Assembly (NCBI GenBank): GCA_036971715.1
Contig: JAVHJL010000001.1
Span: 2,604,001 to 2,668,000 of the forward strand
Reading direction: 5' to 3'
Origin: Arthrobotrys musiformis
Taxonomy: Eukaryota > Ascomycota > Orbiliomycetes > Orbiliales > Orbiliaceae
Length of the DNA stretch: 64,000 nt
Part shown: positions 11,887 to 23,121 of the stretch, piece after piece
Layout of the letters: each line of letters opens with the position of its first letter
Position numbering within the stretch: position 1 is the first letter of the stretch
Program-made: the position numbers and the translations under genes
The notes under the pieces: model-generated
Databases searched by the model: none
The model's input: only the letters and a program-made list of their open reading frames with translations
Told to the model about the DNA's origin: nothing

Positions 11887-14800
11887 TAACTTGATAAGCA
11901 TTCGACATTGTTTAGCAGGCCTTCCCACTTCATTCTCTTGTGTGTTATATACTCCTTTCCGCATTGTGGTTCTTGTTGTAGATATTTTCTGTGCCTTTTT
12001 TTTTCCCTTTGGTCGTTTTTCTTTCTTTTTTGGGGCGGCGTTTGTATGGAGTTTCTCTTCCGGTTTCTGGCTCGGCCCCTCTACAGCGCTTTTTCCCTTG
12101 GATAATGATTCCCTTCTCTCTCCTTCCCACCTGCATTCACTTAAATTCATCACGGTCTAGGCGTTTCTGAACAATAAACGAAAGAAAGAAAAAAAAGGCG
12201 ACAACGGGAAACGGGGCCTTGGGAGACACGACTAGCGAGTCCTTTGTAATACTAATTGCATTGTTCTTTTTTTTTTTCTTTTCTTGATCCTTTCATAGAA
12301 AAATGCTTTTGCCGAAAGAGCCGATATTTTTTTTTACCTTTTGGCGTGTTTCTTCTTCCTTTTCTTTTCATTTTTAGCAATTTATGCTGTGATATGTATT
12401 CGGTAGATGTATCCGAGCAATCCGTTCTTTTTCCTCTTGTTTTATTTCTAAATCCTTTTTAGAAATTTTTGTATGGGAATTTAAAAGCTAAGAAAAAAAA
12501 GATATGGTCGCAAGATAAGACAGGAAAAGGACCCTTCCATTTTGTTCTTCTGCCTTATCCGATAACGCGATGGGGAACGATTCTATTCCATTGTTCGTGC
12601 ATTGAGCAGCTCGGGAAGAGCATCTTGAGCCTAAACATTTTGAAACGAAGACCTTGTGAAGAAGCGAAAGAGCTCAAGCTTTTTGGAACTGGACCCTGAA
12701 GATATTGGATATCTACCACAAGCACTGCCACCGCTTCGACAATTCATGCCTGTTTTTAAATACATTTCAAGGTAAATGTATATATTTTTTAAGGATTCAC
12801 AAAAGAAAATATGAGGAGGTATTGCAAGATGGCCTGTTCGTTTTTTAACCTTAATGGCAGGAGAGATAAGTTTCTATCAAGCGAAAAGAGCGGTACCTTG
12901 TAGTAAACATAGTACCTTACCACCCATTGACGACACGGGAAAGGCGTCGAGTGTCAGTTTTATTGGTTTTTGTGCATGTGGCTCACCCTTTTTGTCTTGA
13001 CAATTCTCTCATTCTATTCTTTTGAGCTATTGCTTAGCAGCTTTTCTAGCTCTAGGATTTTTTATTTCCTGCGCTTGCTCAAGGGGGGCGGGGGAAAGAA
13101 AGACGGGCGTGTGCTGGATGAAACGAAGTTTGAGTGCGAAGGGGGTGCCGTAGCAAGGCTCAGAAGGTAAACGTCCCGTGTTTCATGGTGCCCATATGGT
13201 CCCATACCATCACCCAACGGGCCTAGTTCGAGGTTGCATGGCCCATCTGGACAGAATGTGCACTCACGTACCACGATGCAACGGCGCAGCCGGACGCCAG
13301 AGGGAAGGGAAAGCTGGCTTCTGGAAGGAAAATGTCTTGCTTCTTGGGAGAGTTTTTTCTTGTGGCAAGCAGAGCACGTATGTTACTTACGTACTAGCTG
13401 TACGATGTATGATGAAAAGTTTTCCGCCCCAAGCTGCTTTCTGGTACTTACATACATACACACACATAAGCGCGAAGGGGAGGGGTTTTGGTTACAGAAG
13501 TAGCATGCTAGCTGTCCATGGCTAGCAAACGTTTAAACGGGACACGGGAAGAAGTAATATACTATGATGATATAGCAGCAAAAAACAAAAGATGGGTGGT
13601 TTTGCGGAATTCGAACGCATCGTGTTTGAAGGTTGAATCAAAGGTGCTTCATTCAAACCCTGTGGGGCCCGCCACCGCCTACACTTGTCAGACACTTACA
13701 TACAGACAGACATTATGGCGCTGTAAGATGATGAAATTGATGTAATCGCAATCAAGCTTAAGATCGTGACCCACAATTCCACGGGCGGGAGAGATGTGGA
13801 TATATGTAGTTCGATCCTCCTTCTTTTTCGCACTTCCCTTCCCTCTCCATTCAGTAGAACCTTCAATCTCACGACCCCGTCGTTTACGACCGTTTAGAAA
13901 AAATAAAAATAAAATAAACTGGCAGGCACCAGTGACACATAACTTTCTTTTAGTTACTTTTTCTCACTGCTTTTTTACTGCCTTTGACAGGTTCAATAGA
14001 CTGTTCTATTTCACTCTTTTTATTTTTATTTTCATTTCCAGGCTTTCAGTGTCAGCCAGCCTCATTTCACGAACTGCGGTCGACTCGCATCTATTTTATT
14101 TTATTTTATTCTACTAATTTATCCCAACCTGCCTTGTATATATACTCTTTTCTTTCTCACTTGCCGTCTTGAGATATAAGAGCAGCCCCATTTCTTCCCT
14201 TCGAGCATTGACGAGAAGAATCACCGCCGAAGAGAACCCCGAAGAAGAAAGTGCATCTGTAAAGGATTATTCTCCAATAGGTAAAAACGGCAGGGCGGAA
14301 CCATCGGCCACATCAGACCAGACCGGACAGACTCTGCAGACCCGCATCATATCACCAGACGGTACATTAATTCATCACACCACTCAGCGACGACGCACCG
14401 TGTCTGCATTATTCTCGCCCTTTTCACAGGCTCGAAATTGGCCCACCTGTCAGCTTTATTTCCCGCGATCGGCTTCTGTTCCTTTTAGCCACCGAACTTG
14501 TCACATCGGATCACATTCTCTTGGTGCCTGCATTAGACCCCGTCGTTCCTGCCCTAGACGAGATCTAATCTAACCCAAGCACACACCCACACACGTCGTG
14601 CGCGCCCCCTTCGAGTCGTTGATCTGTCGTTCGTGACATTTTGCATTAGCAAAAAGAGTATCGAACATTCCTTTCCCGGATCTTGTTCCACCACATCCTT
14701 GAATTCCCAAGGGTGGCACAAGGGGTCCCCTTCGTGCATATTTCGGCTTGCGTGCATATTTTACAATTTTATATTCCCTTCCCCTTCCCCCTAGGGCCCT

Positions 14801-15175
14801 TCCCAAACATAGCGTAGTGCTACATATGCACATCGTCTTTTGACTTTGACGTATATTAAGTCCCTTGCCGGTCCCTAGATCTCTTTTCTCTCTCTCCCTT
14901 CAAGGATTTTTCATACCTTCAGTTGTCCTTCGACACTTCCCCCTTACATCAACAAGCAACAGCAAGTGGAATCAAAGGTATATCTTTGGTCTTCCGTCCA
15001 TTCATTACATAACGCACAAGGCATCTTCGATTCTTCTTCCTTTCTTCCTTCATTTTTTCAGATTTCGACTTTCGCCAGTCTTCAAATCTTCTACCCTCTT
15101 TCCGTTTGTGGAACGAACGAAAGTCCAAATACAGAAATACCACACTCTCAACGCACAACATCTACAACCGCAAAA
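11887..15175. other. Intergenic region: CCH1 3' end and long leader of the small orphan gene
   Basis: No gene is supported. The first 300 bases are T-rich and probably the CCH1 3' UTR, with an AATAAA at 12173-12178 as a candidate polyadenylation signal. From about 13.8 kb to 15.17 kb the + strand is strongly pyrimidine-rich with TTTTATTTTATT and TTCTTCCTTT tracts, typical of a fungal promoter plus leader, and presumably serves the gene at 15176. Confidence 0.5.
12173..12178 (+). terminator. Candidate polyadenylation signal of CCH1
   Basis: An AATAAA hexamer lies about 290 bases after the CCH1 stop, behind a T-rich stretch and followed by an A-rich run. Fungal poly(A) signals are loose, so this is only a plausible site. 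Confidence 0.3.
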
Positions 15176-15685
15176 ATGGTTCACTTCAGCATCCACCAGA
15201 TCACTGCCTCTCTTTCCCCAAAGAACCTCCGTCTACGAAAGAGAAAGTCCTCCAATGCTTCCACAACGGTCTCCGATATCGCCTGCTCCCCATCCAACCT
15301 CTCTATCGCCTCCTCTACCATCTACCGTCGTCGCCACTCCATCGAATCGATCACTTCAACCTCCACCGCTGCCTCCAGCGCCTTCCTCGATGCCTGCGAT
15401 GATCTCGGCCTCACAAGCCCCTACTACCTTCCTGCCAAGTGTCTCAGCCCTCCAACCAAGAAGAAGTTGCCAACTCCACAGAGGAAGCTCACCAGTGCTT
15501 CGATAGCTTCCACTCTCAGCACCAGCGGGCTCATGATCGATCTATGTGGCTTCCACCACGTTGATTCCGCCGAAGAGAACTTCAGCCCTGAATTGGCCGT
15601 ATTGGAACCAAGACCCGATGCTCTCAGATTCTGCGGCTTCGAGGAGACACTAGAACAGCGATCGATGATTCCATTCCGATTGTAG
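15176..15685 (+). CDS. Small Ser-rich protein of unknown function
   Basis: This is a single-exon frame of 169 residues that I do not recognise. The ATG at 15176 follows CAAAA, a good fungal start context, and lies behind a long pyrimidine-rich leader; the frame stays open further upstream, but that part looks like leader. Three parts can be seen: a basic patch (RLRKRKSS, about 20-27); a Ser/Thr-rich stretch with SIASST, RRRHSIES and repeated Ser (about 28-80); and a Pro-rich, mixed-charge C-terminus ending in RSMIPFRL. There is no signal peptide and no membrane helix. RRRHS fits a basophilic (PKA-type) kinase site. Codons in the frame favour C or G at third positions, unlike its surroundings, which supports coding. 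A short regulatory or disordered protein is likely; the function is unknown. Confidence 0.65.
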   Translation: MVHFSIHQITASLSPKNLRLRKRKSSNASTTVSDIACSPSNLSIASSTIYRRRHSIESITSTSTAASSAFLDACDDLGLTSPYYLPAKCLSPPTKKKLPTPQRKLTSASIASTLSTSGLMIDLCGFHHVDSAEENFSPELAVLEPRPDALRFCGFEETLEQRSMIPFRL

Positions 15686-17320
15686 ACGTTGATACCATTG
15701 TTGTTACCCTTTATTGTTCTCTTTTATTATTATTCATGACAGAAGAACGGGTTAAAATATGATGGTTTCATGCCTTTTCATGTCGACTCTCGATGAAGAC
15801 GTTCAGATGTCCCTGGGGGTGGCGCGCAAGAGATTGATTGGTGACAAGGCACTTTTTTTGTCCGCCTGCCATCAAATTCATAGGCAACAATTCTTTCGGG
15901 CCTACCCTTTTTTTATATACTTTTTTTACAACGTACGATGTATAACTATCACGGCGTTTCTTGGTTTTCTTAATCTCTTTGGCTGGAATTATTATTTGGC
16001 TGGTGGTTTACTTAATCTTTTTTTGTTGCTTGAATCGGTTTTATGGGAATCAGCGAGTTGGTTTTTCGTTGTTCGTTTTGAGCTTTCTTTCTGTGATTTA
16101 CTATACTTCTTACTTTCTTTAACGACTACTTTTTTTACTACTGCTTCAAAAAAATGCAGAGATCTCTAGGTACTTGACATATTATTTGGCTTGTCAGTCT
16201 AGAAATTACAAAAAAAAGACTTCCATTACTTCTTTTCTCTTCTATAAATTTTTTCTTATAGATTTCAATTAATTTCATATCTTCCGTCTCATACTTCTCT
16301 TTTCCAAATTTTTAGAAATCTTTGTTTTTCGCTTTTAGAATTTACTCGAAAATAGATTGTTTTGGATTGTTATCATATCATCTATTATTATTATATTTAT
16401 TATCGAAGAAGGGAAAGATTTTTCTCCAGAATGACGTGATTATGACGATTCCCGCCGACATTTTCGGTCTCAGCCCGGCGTCAGATTGGCCGTCTACCCT
16501 GAATAACCTGCGACGTAGACGGAACACGAGCGGTGTGGTACTATCGAGGATCACGATATGCGACAGACAACACCCAAAGCTTCCAAATATTATGCAAAGC
16601 AAATCGAAAAGGAATTGGCTTATCAGTTGGGACACTAGATTAGTTCAACCTTTTTTTTTTTTTTTTAAGTTTAGCCCCAGGCCTCCAATGCATCAGATGG
16701 GGGTTGTCGAGCAGCCTAGAAGGAGTGAGGGAGAGCCCAGGCCCGTTTTCGCGAGGTATTGTAAGCATTCGGTAATTGATCTGAACCTCTTTTTGGGGAA
16801 GGGTGGTCATGCAAGGCACGCGGCATCACTTCTCGTCTGGACTAACCCCGCTCTTCGTCTTCGAGCCCCTCCTCTGCACCGGCATGATGCATGGATACAT
16901 GCATGGACGCGAGAAAAAAGAATACAAATTCCTAAATCTCAGCCGATAAACGCCCCTCTTCTCTTTTTCCTAATCCTTCCTTTTTTTTTCTAGAATTCCT
17001 CCGGAAATAGGAACATAGCTGACACTTGAGTTAAATTCAGCCCAAATGGAATAAACCCACTGATCACTCTAGGTTCCATATCTTTCTCCATCTTTCCAGC
17101 TTCCTATAATTTCGATTAGAGGGTGTGAATGCTTAAATTGTAACCATAGTACTAGTATTTATTAATTTGCTAGTCAACGTTCGTGGCCCCGTATCTCTCA
17201 ATACATGCATGTATATATGCTAAAAACAACTGAAGGAAGCATGTTTAAAAGGAGTAATGATAAGAATACTAAGAATGCTAAAATAGTGCCGCTAAAAGAA
17301 TATTATAAGAGCGAGTCCCT
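15686..17320. other. Intergenic, T-rich, between convergent genes
   Basis: This stretch holds the 3' ends of the orphan gene and of the H3K9 methyltransferase gene. It is T- and A-rich with many homopolymer runs, including about 16 T near 16651-16667. A 223-codon open frame (16322-16993) crosses those runs, translates to poly-Phe and random sequence and is not credible. Confidence 0.5.
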
Positions 17321-19439
17321 CTAGAATAACCACCCATAACACTTCTCGGCGCCACAATAACAGGGAAACTTCATTTTGTCCTCGGGGATAGGATCACCGG
17401 GTTTTAACCCGTCGTTTCGAACGTATTCGAAAGTTAATTCCTCCCCTGCAGAAACCTTGCGGGATGTAAATAGAGCCAGGTCGTACGTTCTCAAGTCCGA
17501 TCTGTTGTGGGTGACGGCGTGGACCATCATGTTCGGTTCGCAGGAATGATTGATGAACCGGGCGACGCCACCGTAGTCTGCGCCATCGACGCAGTAAACC
17601 TCCTTCTTAGCGGCACCCTCGTTATTTGCGTCTTCGCCGTCTTCTTCTTCTTCGACAAATTTGTCGAGATCGAAGAGGTAGGTGAGGCCTCTGTTTTCTT
17701 GAATTTTAGTCCGCCTTTCGGCTTCTTGTTCTGTGATGACTTCTCCGGTGTACCGCTCTATAAATTGGCCGGCACCCAAGTCAATAGGACATCTTAAGCC
17801 TATGCTCGCATCGTCTGGTTAGCCAAAATCTTGCAGTGAAATTAAAACAAACAAAAAACGATTTTGCAACATGCGATGAGATAAAAACTTACCCCAACCC
17901 TTGTGTTCCGTCTTAAAGATCTCTAATGGGATCTGCCGCCCCTTCAAGACGACTTTGTTGGGACACCGAATATTGCATGCGCATTTCTCATTACATTCGT
18001 GGATGGCATATGCATTCTCGGCCGGGTACGTAAGCAGGCCTTTATGCTTATACGCAAGCCGGCGTAAATCCTCATGGTTGGCTTCCACGCATTCGCACTC
18101 AGTGTTCGTAGTATGACATCCAAAGGCATTTTTGCATCCGCAACCCCAATTGAAATCGGGGTTGGGGACGGGAACACCTTCTCTGTAGACGTAGTCGTCT
18201 ATGAACGTGAAATCAAGGGGAGGGCAGGGAACCGTGTCGACAGTGTTGACGACTGTGATCTCGGGCCCTTTGATGTGTTTTAGTTTCTGGAGAAACTTGA
18301 GGCGGTCTGGATGCTTTGAGGTCTTGTCATCCGGGTCAGGCCCTCTGGGGCTCTGGATTTGAAGCTTTTGGAGAGACTTGGTGGCAGTGGTTGACTAAGC
18401 ATAAATTTAGCCTTGCATTAGCAAACTTTCAAATATTTTGATAAGAACAAAACGAAATAATAGAAGACAAATGAAGAAAAAAGAATATATTTTTGGTTCG
18501 ATTTTTTCCCTGTGGAATTGTAGAACGCAAGTACACATGCTTGAAACATCGCGATGCAATTTTTGACATAAAAAATTTGAAAGATAGCGCTTTAATGCAA
18601 TACAAAAATAGTCTAAATGGCTAAACTTAGGGGGGCGACCTACATTGGATTTCTTGGCCACAGACTCAATCTCAGAGTCATTGCTTTCCGATCTGCTTCT
18701 TTTTCGCGATCTATTTCTAGAACGGCGTCAACTCTACCATTGATTGGATGGAAACCAGAAGTAACTTACTTGACAACCCGCGGTTCTTTATCTCTACTCC
18801 CCTTCGGCCTCCCAGGCCCTCTCTTGATCACTGGAATATCAAAAACCAGACCACCACCAGCAGAAGTCGCCTGCCGAGATTGAACCTTCTGCTTTGCTAA
18901 CTTTTTTAAGTTCCATTTTTCAAGCGCCTTTACACAATCTCCGACGTTCTCGTAGGGTTCCCAAGTATCATATTCTTTGGAATAGCCCTTCCATCTGACA
19001 AGAAATGATGGGTGCTGCAGATAGTCGCCCGTCCATTCGTTAGAAAAAATGTGTTGATGTGGTAGAATCGAGAGGCCATCGTTAAACGCGAGAGGCGCCA
19101 AAAGCCACGGCCGTCAAACAGTGAAATCGGATAACACAACTTACTTTCTTTCCAGGAAGAATCTTTTCGTCAATAATTTTGCTGACCTGTATAAATAAAA
19201 ATAAAATTTTTATATTAGCTTCGAATTCACATTAAAATGGATACGCTACTATAATTTATGATTTTTGTTTAACGTACTTCATACTCCGCTATTGAAGACC
19301 CCTCAGATCCAAGTTCCGGCTCGGGCTCAGGTTCAGGTTCAGGTTCGCCAACGGTCTGGAGAAGCAACGATTCTTCCAGCAGCTGTGTTTCAGCTCCCGA
19401 GCCAACACCAGCCATAGAACAGCCTTTTTCATCACCCAT
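17321..19439 (-). CDS. CLR4: Histone H3 lysine-9 methyltransferase (Clr4/SUV39/DIM-5 family) with chromodomain
   Basis: This nuclear enzyme methylates H3K9 to build heterochromatin. The model has six exons on the minus strand: 19439-19278, 19186-19145, 19014-18770, 18710-18644, 18394-17893 and 17799-17321, giving 498 residues with phases consistent. The N-terminus is acidic with an alternating Glu-Pro run, then comes a chromodomain split by two introns (about 50-105; EYEVSKIIDEK, FLVRWKGYSKEYDTWEPYEN). A linker carries an AT-hook-like GRPKGSRD and a basic KSRKRSRS stretch. The Cys-rich pre-SET zinc cluster (about 225-325) includes WGCGCKNAFGC and CNEKCACNIRCPN. The SET domain (about 330-465) has the NHSCEPN motif at 423-429 and the FEYV block. 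The post-SET Cys motif is CYCGAEKC near the C-terminus. An acidic insert (EEEEDGEDANN) sits inside SET. All catalytic and zinc-binding motifs look intact. Confidence 0.93.
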
Positions 19440-21297
19440 TATGCACGCTCTAGAGCTCTAGGCTTTCTAGATACCCAAAAAGTAGAAACCCTATGTCATC
19501 ACATCTTAGCATTTTTAAAAATCTCAAATAATTTTAAATTGTTTTTTTTTTTTTTTTTTTGAAAAATAGATAGAAAATAGAAACTTCAAGCAGGGTTTTC
19601 CTAAGTTGCATATATTTTTGTTTGTATAGGGATTGCCGGGACACGGTTCAAAAACCGCCGCTGGGAGGAGGCCACAACATACCCCGGTCAAATAGCACGA
19701 AAGTTGGCTTAAACGATTCAGCTCGACGAGACGAATCGATTTATGTAAGTTTCGTCTAAATAGGCGTCGTTGGCGATGGCTTGTGGGGCGGTGATGGTGG
19801 ACGTGAATTATAGGAGGTGAGATGACTAGAGATGATGTTTTGGCTAATTACTGCCACTAGAATGTTATTTTGAATAAACAACACATTTGGGCTTAAATAT
19901 TACCTAATCCCACCCTATAAATGTACAAAAAAATACTTTAAAAATTATTCAATCAAAAAATTAAAAATTAAAAAATTAAAGCACATTTTAATTTTTTAAA
20001 AATATAAAAAATCCAATTGATAGACTGCGATATCCGCTATCTAAATATTCAAATTTCATTTAAATAGCTATAAAACTGACAGTGCTGTGCCAGCGAGAAG
20101 CCCTGTTTATTCAGGACAAAGCGGCTCCAAAGATATCCAAAAATGAACTTTCAGTCGCCTCCTTTTCTTTGTTTGAGCTAGTTCGCAATATTCGGCGCGG
20201 TATGGGACGCGTTGTCTGTAGCTGGTAGTGCAGAGTTACCTAGATAGTTCGCAGGAAACGGGTCTAGGTTTAAAATTTAAATTGATTCGGCCCTACAAAA
20301 CCATATTGACTGGTCTACTACGAGACCAATATTGACCCTGATATCATAATTTTTAACCAGACTGAACCTCTTTGAAACTTGTCCAAGTATCCAAGACGGC
20401 CGGCCGCAGTATACCTAATATATAGCTAAGTACTTAGCACGTAGTACGTAGTACGGTGACGCAGGCTTGTATTGCACTCGAACACAACAAACCAACACAT
20501 TCTCTCTGCGATCTTAGCTTATAATTATGTCTGACCCCGAGACCAGCTACCAGTACTAGCCTACATAGTAGTATGCCTGGGTCACTCCAGCCTCGTGATT
20601 TGTGATGTCTGGGTACAAGATCATGTCATGTCTTGCGAAGTTCCCTCTTCCTTTCCTCAATCATACGGATTTAGCCACTTCGCGTTCAGCCTTTTTGATG
20701 TCTTCAAACATTTATCGATAGTAAGCAAATTCAATACACTCCATAGAATAAATACACAGCTGCTACAAGCTTAATTGCTCTGTATATATATATGCACCTA
20801 TGAGGGAAACTGCTGGATTGTTTGCTGAAACCTGAAACCCGGTGGAAATAGCACTGTAGTTCATGATGAACTGGGCCTGGCATCGATACACATTCTATTC
20901 ATAATCGACTACTAGTAGGTATCGATACATATCCTACTATACTAGATTCATGTGCCGGTGGCGACGTGGAGCGCAAACATCAATATCAATATAGACACGG
21001 CACCAAGCTCTTTATTACGTCAATTACGCGTGGGTTCTGTTTAGTCTCTAATGTAATTCGAAGACTCCAATTATGCTTATTGTTTAATAATTAACACGAG
21101 CAGCAAATAAAAGTAACAGCTCCAACGAAAATGCTCAGAAAGTACTATGCTATACATTAGTCATTATATGCCGTCTACTCTTCCGACATGTCCACCCCCT
21201 TTATAAATTTAGTGATATGCCTGTATTTATACAACAGCTGTCTCGAACCCAGACCTTCACATCGACTTATTCTTCTAATTTGATTAAATTTGCTTGA
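19440..21297. other. AT-rich gene-free block
   Basis: There are no credible coding frames. The core (about 19,860-20,070) is strongly A/T-rich with runs of AAAAATTAAAA, and a 17-T run lies near 19543-19560. Short palindromic motifs such as GTATCGATAC recur near 20,920. I see no transposon ORF, terminal repeat or RNA gene. Confidence 0.5.
19961..20002. repeat. AT-only inverted repeat (potential hairpin)
   Basis: A left arm of the form TTAAAAAATTAAA and a right arm of the form TTTTAATTTTTTAA flank a five-base loop (GCACA or near). The arms are complementary over about 15 bases and made only of A and T. It could form a hairpin or simply reflect extreme composition. Confidence 0.45.
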
Positions 21298-22176
21298 TTA
21301 AAAGCTGAATAGAACCATAGCCGCGAGTCCCAGAATCGCCGCTCCACCGATCGAAGATTTCGAGGCGGCACCGGTGTACTCTGGCGGGGGGGCGGTTATG
21401 GTTGCATTGCTTGGTGGGAGTTCTGGGGTATCAGTGGTAACATTCGAAGATGGTTGGGTATAGGTTGCCAAAGTAGTTTCGGCTGGGGGCGCTGCGGTGG
21501 TGGTATCATCTGAAGGAGGCGCGGTAGTGGTATCGTCTGAAGGTGTTGCGGTAGTATCATCCGAAGGAGGCGAGGTAGTCGTTTCTCCATCGTCTGTAGG
21601 AACGGACGGGGCGGTTGTAGTAGCAGGGTCTGAAGGGGTGGAGATAACAGGAGTATCGTCTTCGCAAGGGACGCAGCTGATAGCTTTTGTTGTGCTGCCC
21701 CCCAAAGGCCCCAAGCTAGCATTCGATGGTGCGCAGAAAACATTGGGCGCGCCCGGTCCAAGGTTGATATCGTCCGACCCCGTGCAGATGTATGCGCAAT
21801 CTTCGCTGGGGGTCGCGGGACACTCGCTCGGGATTCCGGGACAGACGTAGCAACCTGGAGTTCCTGGGCCCGTGATGAAATTTGGGGAACAAAAGCTACC
21901 CTGACCACGACTATTGCAGTAATAGGGGCAATTTACGTCGAATTTGGCAGGACAGCTTGCATCGGTGACCTCGGCGTCGTAAGTCCCGGTCGGGGTCGCC
22001 TCTTCTGTGTCGGCTGAGACACGGATGGCCATCGATACCATGCTATGTTGTCATTGAAAGTTAGCAATGCCATCGAAATCTACTCCGTGCATACTTCCGA
22101 GCATACTGGAATGATTATACGAATGTTGAATTGATCTCATGACATACCTAAGCAAGACTGGGGTGGTGAACTTCAT
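21298..22176 (-). CDS. Cys-rich, Ser/Thr/Pro-rich GPI-anchored cell-surface protein
   Basis: This is a secreted wall or surface protein of 257 residues in two exons (22176-22148 and 22042-21298). The short first exon supplies the first nine codons, and splicing rebuilds a hydrophobic signal peptide (about 1-20, MKFTTPVLLSM and on). Two tandem Cys modules follow (about 30-125). Each begins CPA, has a C-x-Y-x-C core and an FCxP/FCAP-N step, and ends CxxC; the first contains NCPYYCN and CYVCP, the second DCAYICT and CVPC. A Ser/Thr/Pro/Asp repeat region (SDDTT units, about 130-220) is probably heavily O-glycosylated and acts as a stalk. The C-terminus (GAASKSSIGG then a hydrophobic stretch ending FSF) is a textbook GPI-attachment signal. 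The specific family is not recognised; a surface adhesin or wall protein is the plain reading. Confidence 0.8.
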
Positions 22177-23121
22177 CTTGGCGAAAACTAATTTGTGAGG
22201 AAGAGGAGGAGTAATATTAAAATTATAAGAGGTATATCACACAGATCAGCTGAAGAGATTCTGCACCAAAGTGTGTATGGACGTATGATCAGTATTCGAT
22301 AGATGCAAGGTGGTGGGACCCCAAACTACGGGACCGGCCCGCATATTTATGTATCCTCGATAAAGCTTCCAACCTCTCTTACAACCCTTTCTACCCCATT
22401 GAACCAAATATCCATCCCATTGAGCCGGCCAGCCGTGTCGACTGATATTTGGAAGGTTGGTTCTGTGCGACCCGTCAACTGCCACTTAGCTAATTAGACA
22501 AGCTTTTCTGAATTTGGCCAGTTGAGCCGCACCCACTCCCTCAAACCACGGAGCCAAAATCGAGCTAGCAGCCACGATTCCTGCCTCCCAGAATTCAGCC
22601 CTCGTACACAAATCCCCAACGCCGACGCTCTCAGGCTCCGTCTTCCCGCGGTAAGAGGCAGCCAGTGGCGTTTCTCTAACGTTGCATGACATGAGCTGGT
22701 ATATATAGCATTGCATTATAGTCAACTGACTGTCACATAGTGCTTCTCTTCGTCATGATAAACATCGGAACGTCCTGGCATAGGGCGTAGCATATGGAAA
22801 TTATACTTCGGCATGAATTTGTATGATTTCACCAATATTCCTGAAGTAATATAAACATGGGGGGGGGGCGCTTTTCTTAGGGAGCCACGAAACGTCGAAA
22901 CATGACGTCGGTAAAATCGTGCATGTGTTTCGCGTGTGGTATTTTCGGCGACTCGCTTAGTGGTGGTGTGTCACGTGGGACAAGGGCTACTGTAGGGTCG
23001 CGCGAGGTTCCACTTTGGGTCTTTTGCGGCGCAAAATTTCAACCAGCTTCAAGATTCCACTCCACAATCGAACCAAAGTCTAATCGAGACCCCAGTTTAT
23101 TCAATCATCACTCCACCAAAA
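22177..23121. other. Divergent promoter region between the surface-protein gene and RRP1
   Basis: This 945-base gap separates two divergently transcribed genes and should hold both promoters. A run of nine or more G lies at about 22859-22869. I see no gene in it. Confidence 0.5.

Noticed and set aside
13590..13690. tRNA-like signal on the minus strand (TTCGAAT motif with GGTGG/CCACC ends)
   Set aside because: The T-arm stem has mismatches, no D-arm or anticodon stem could be drawn, and the A-box is missing.
16322..16993. 223-codon open frame on the plus strand
   Set aside because: It runs through poly-T tracts giving poly-Phe, has random composition elsewhere and sits between two convergent genes.
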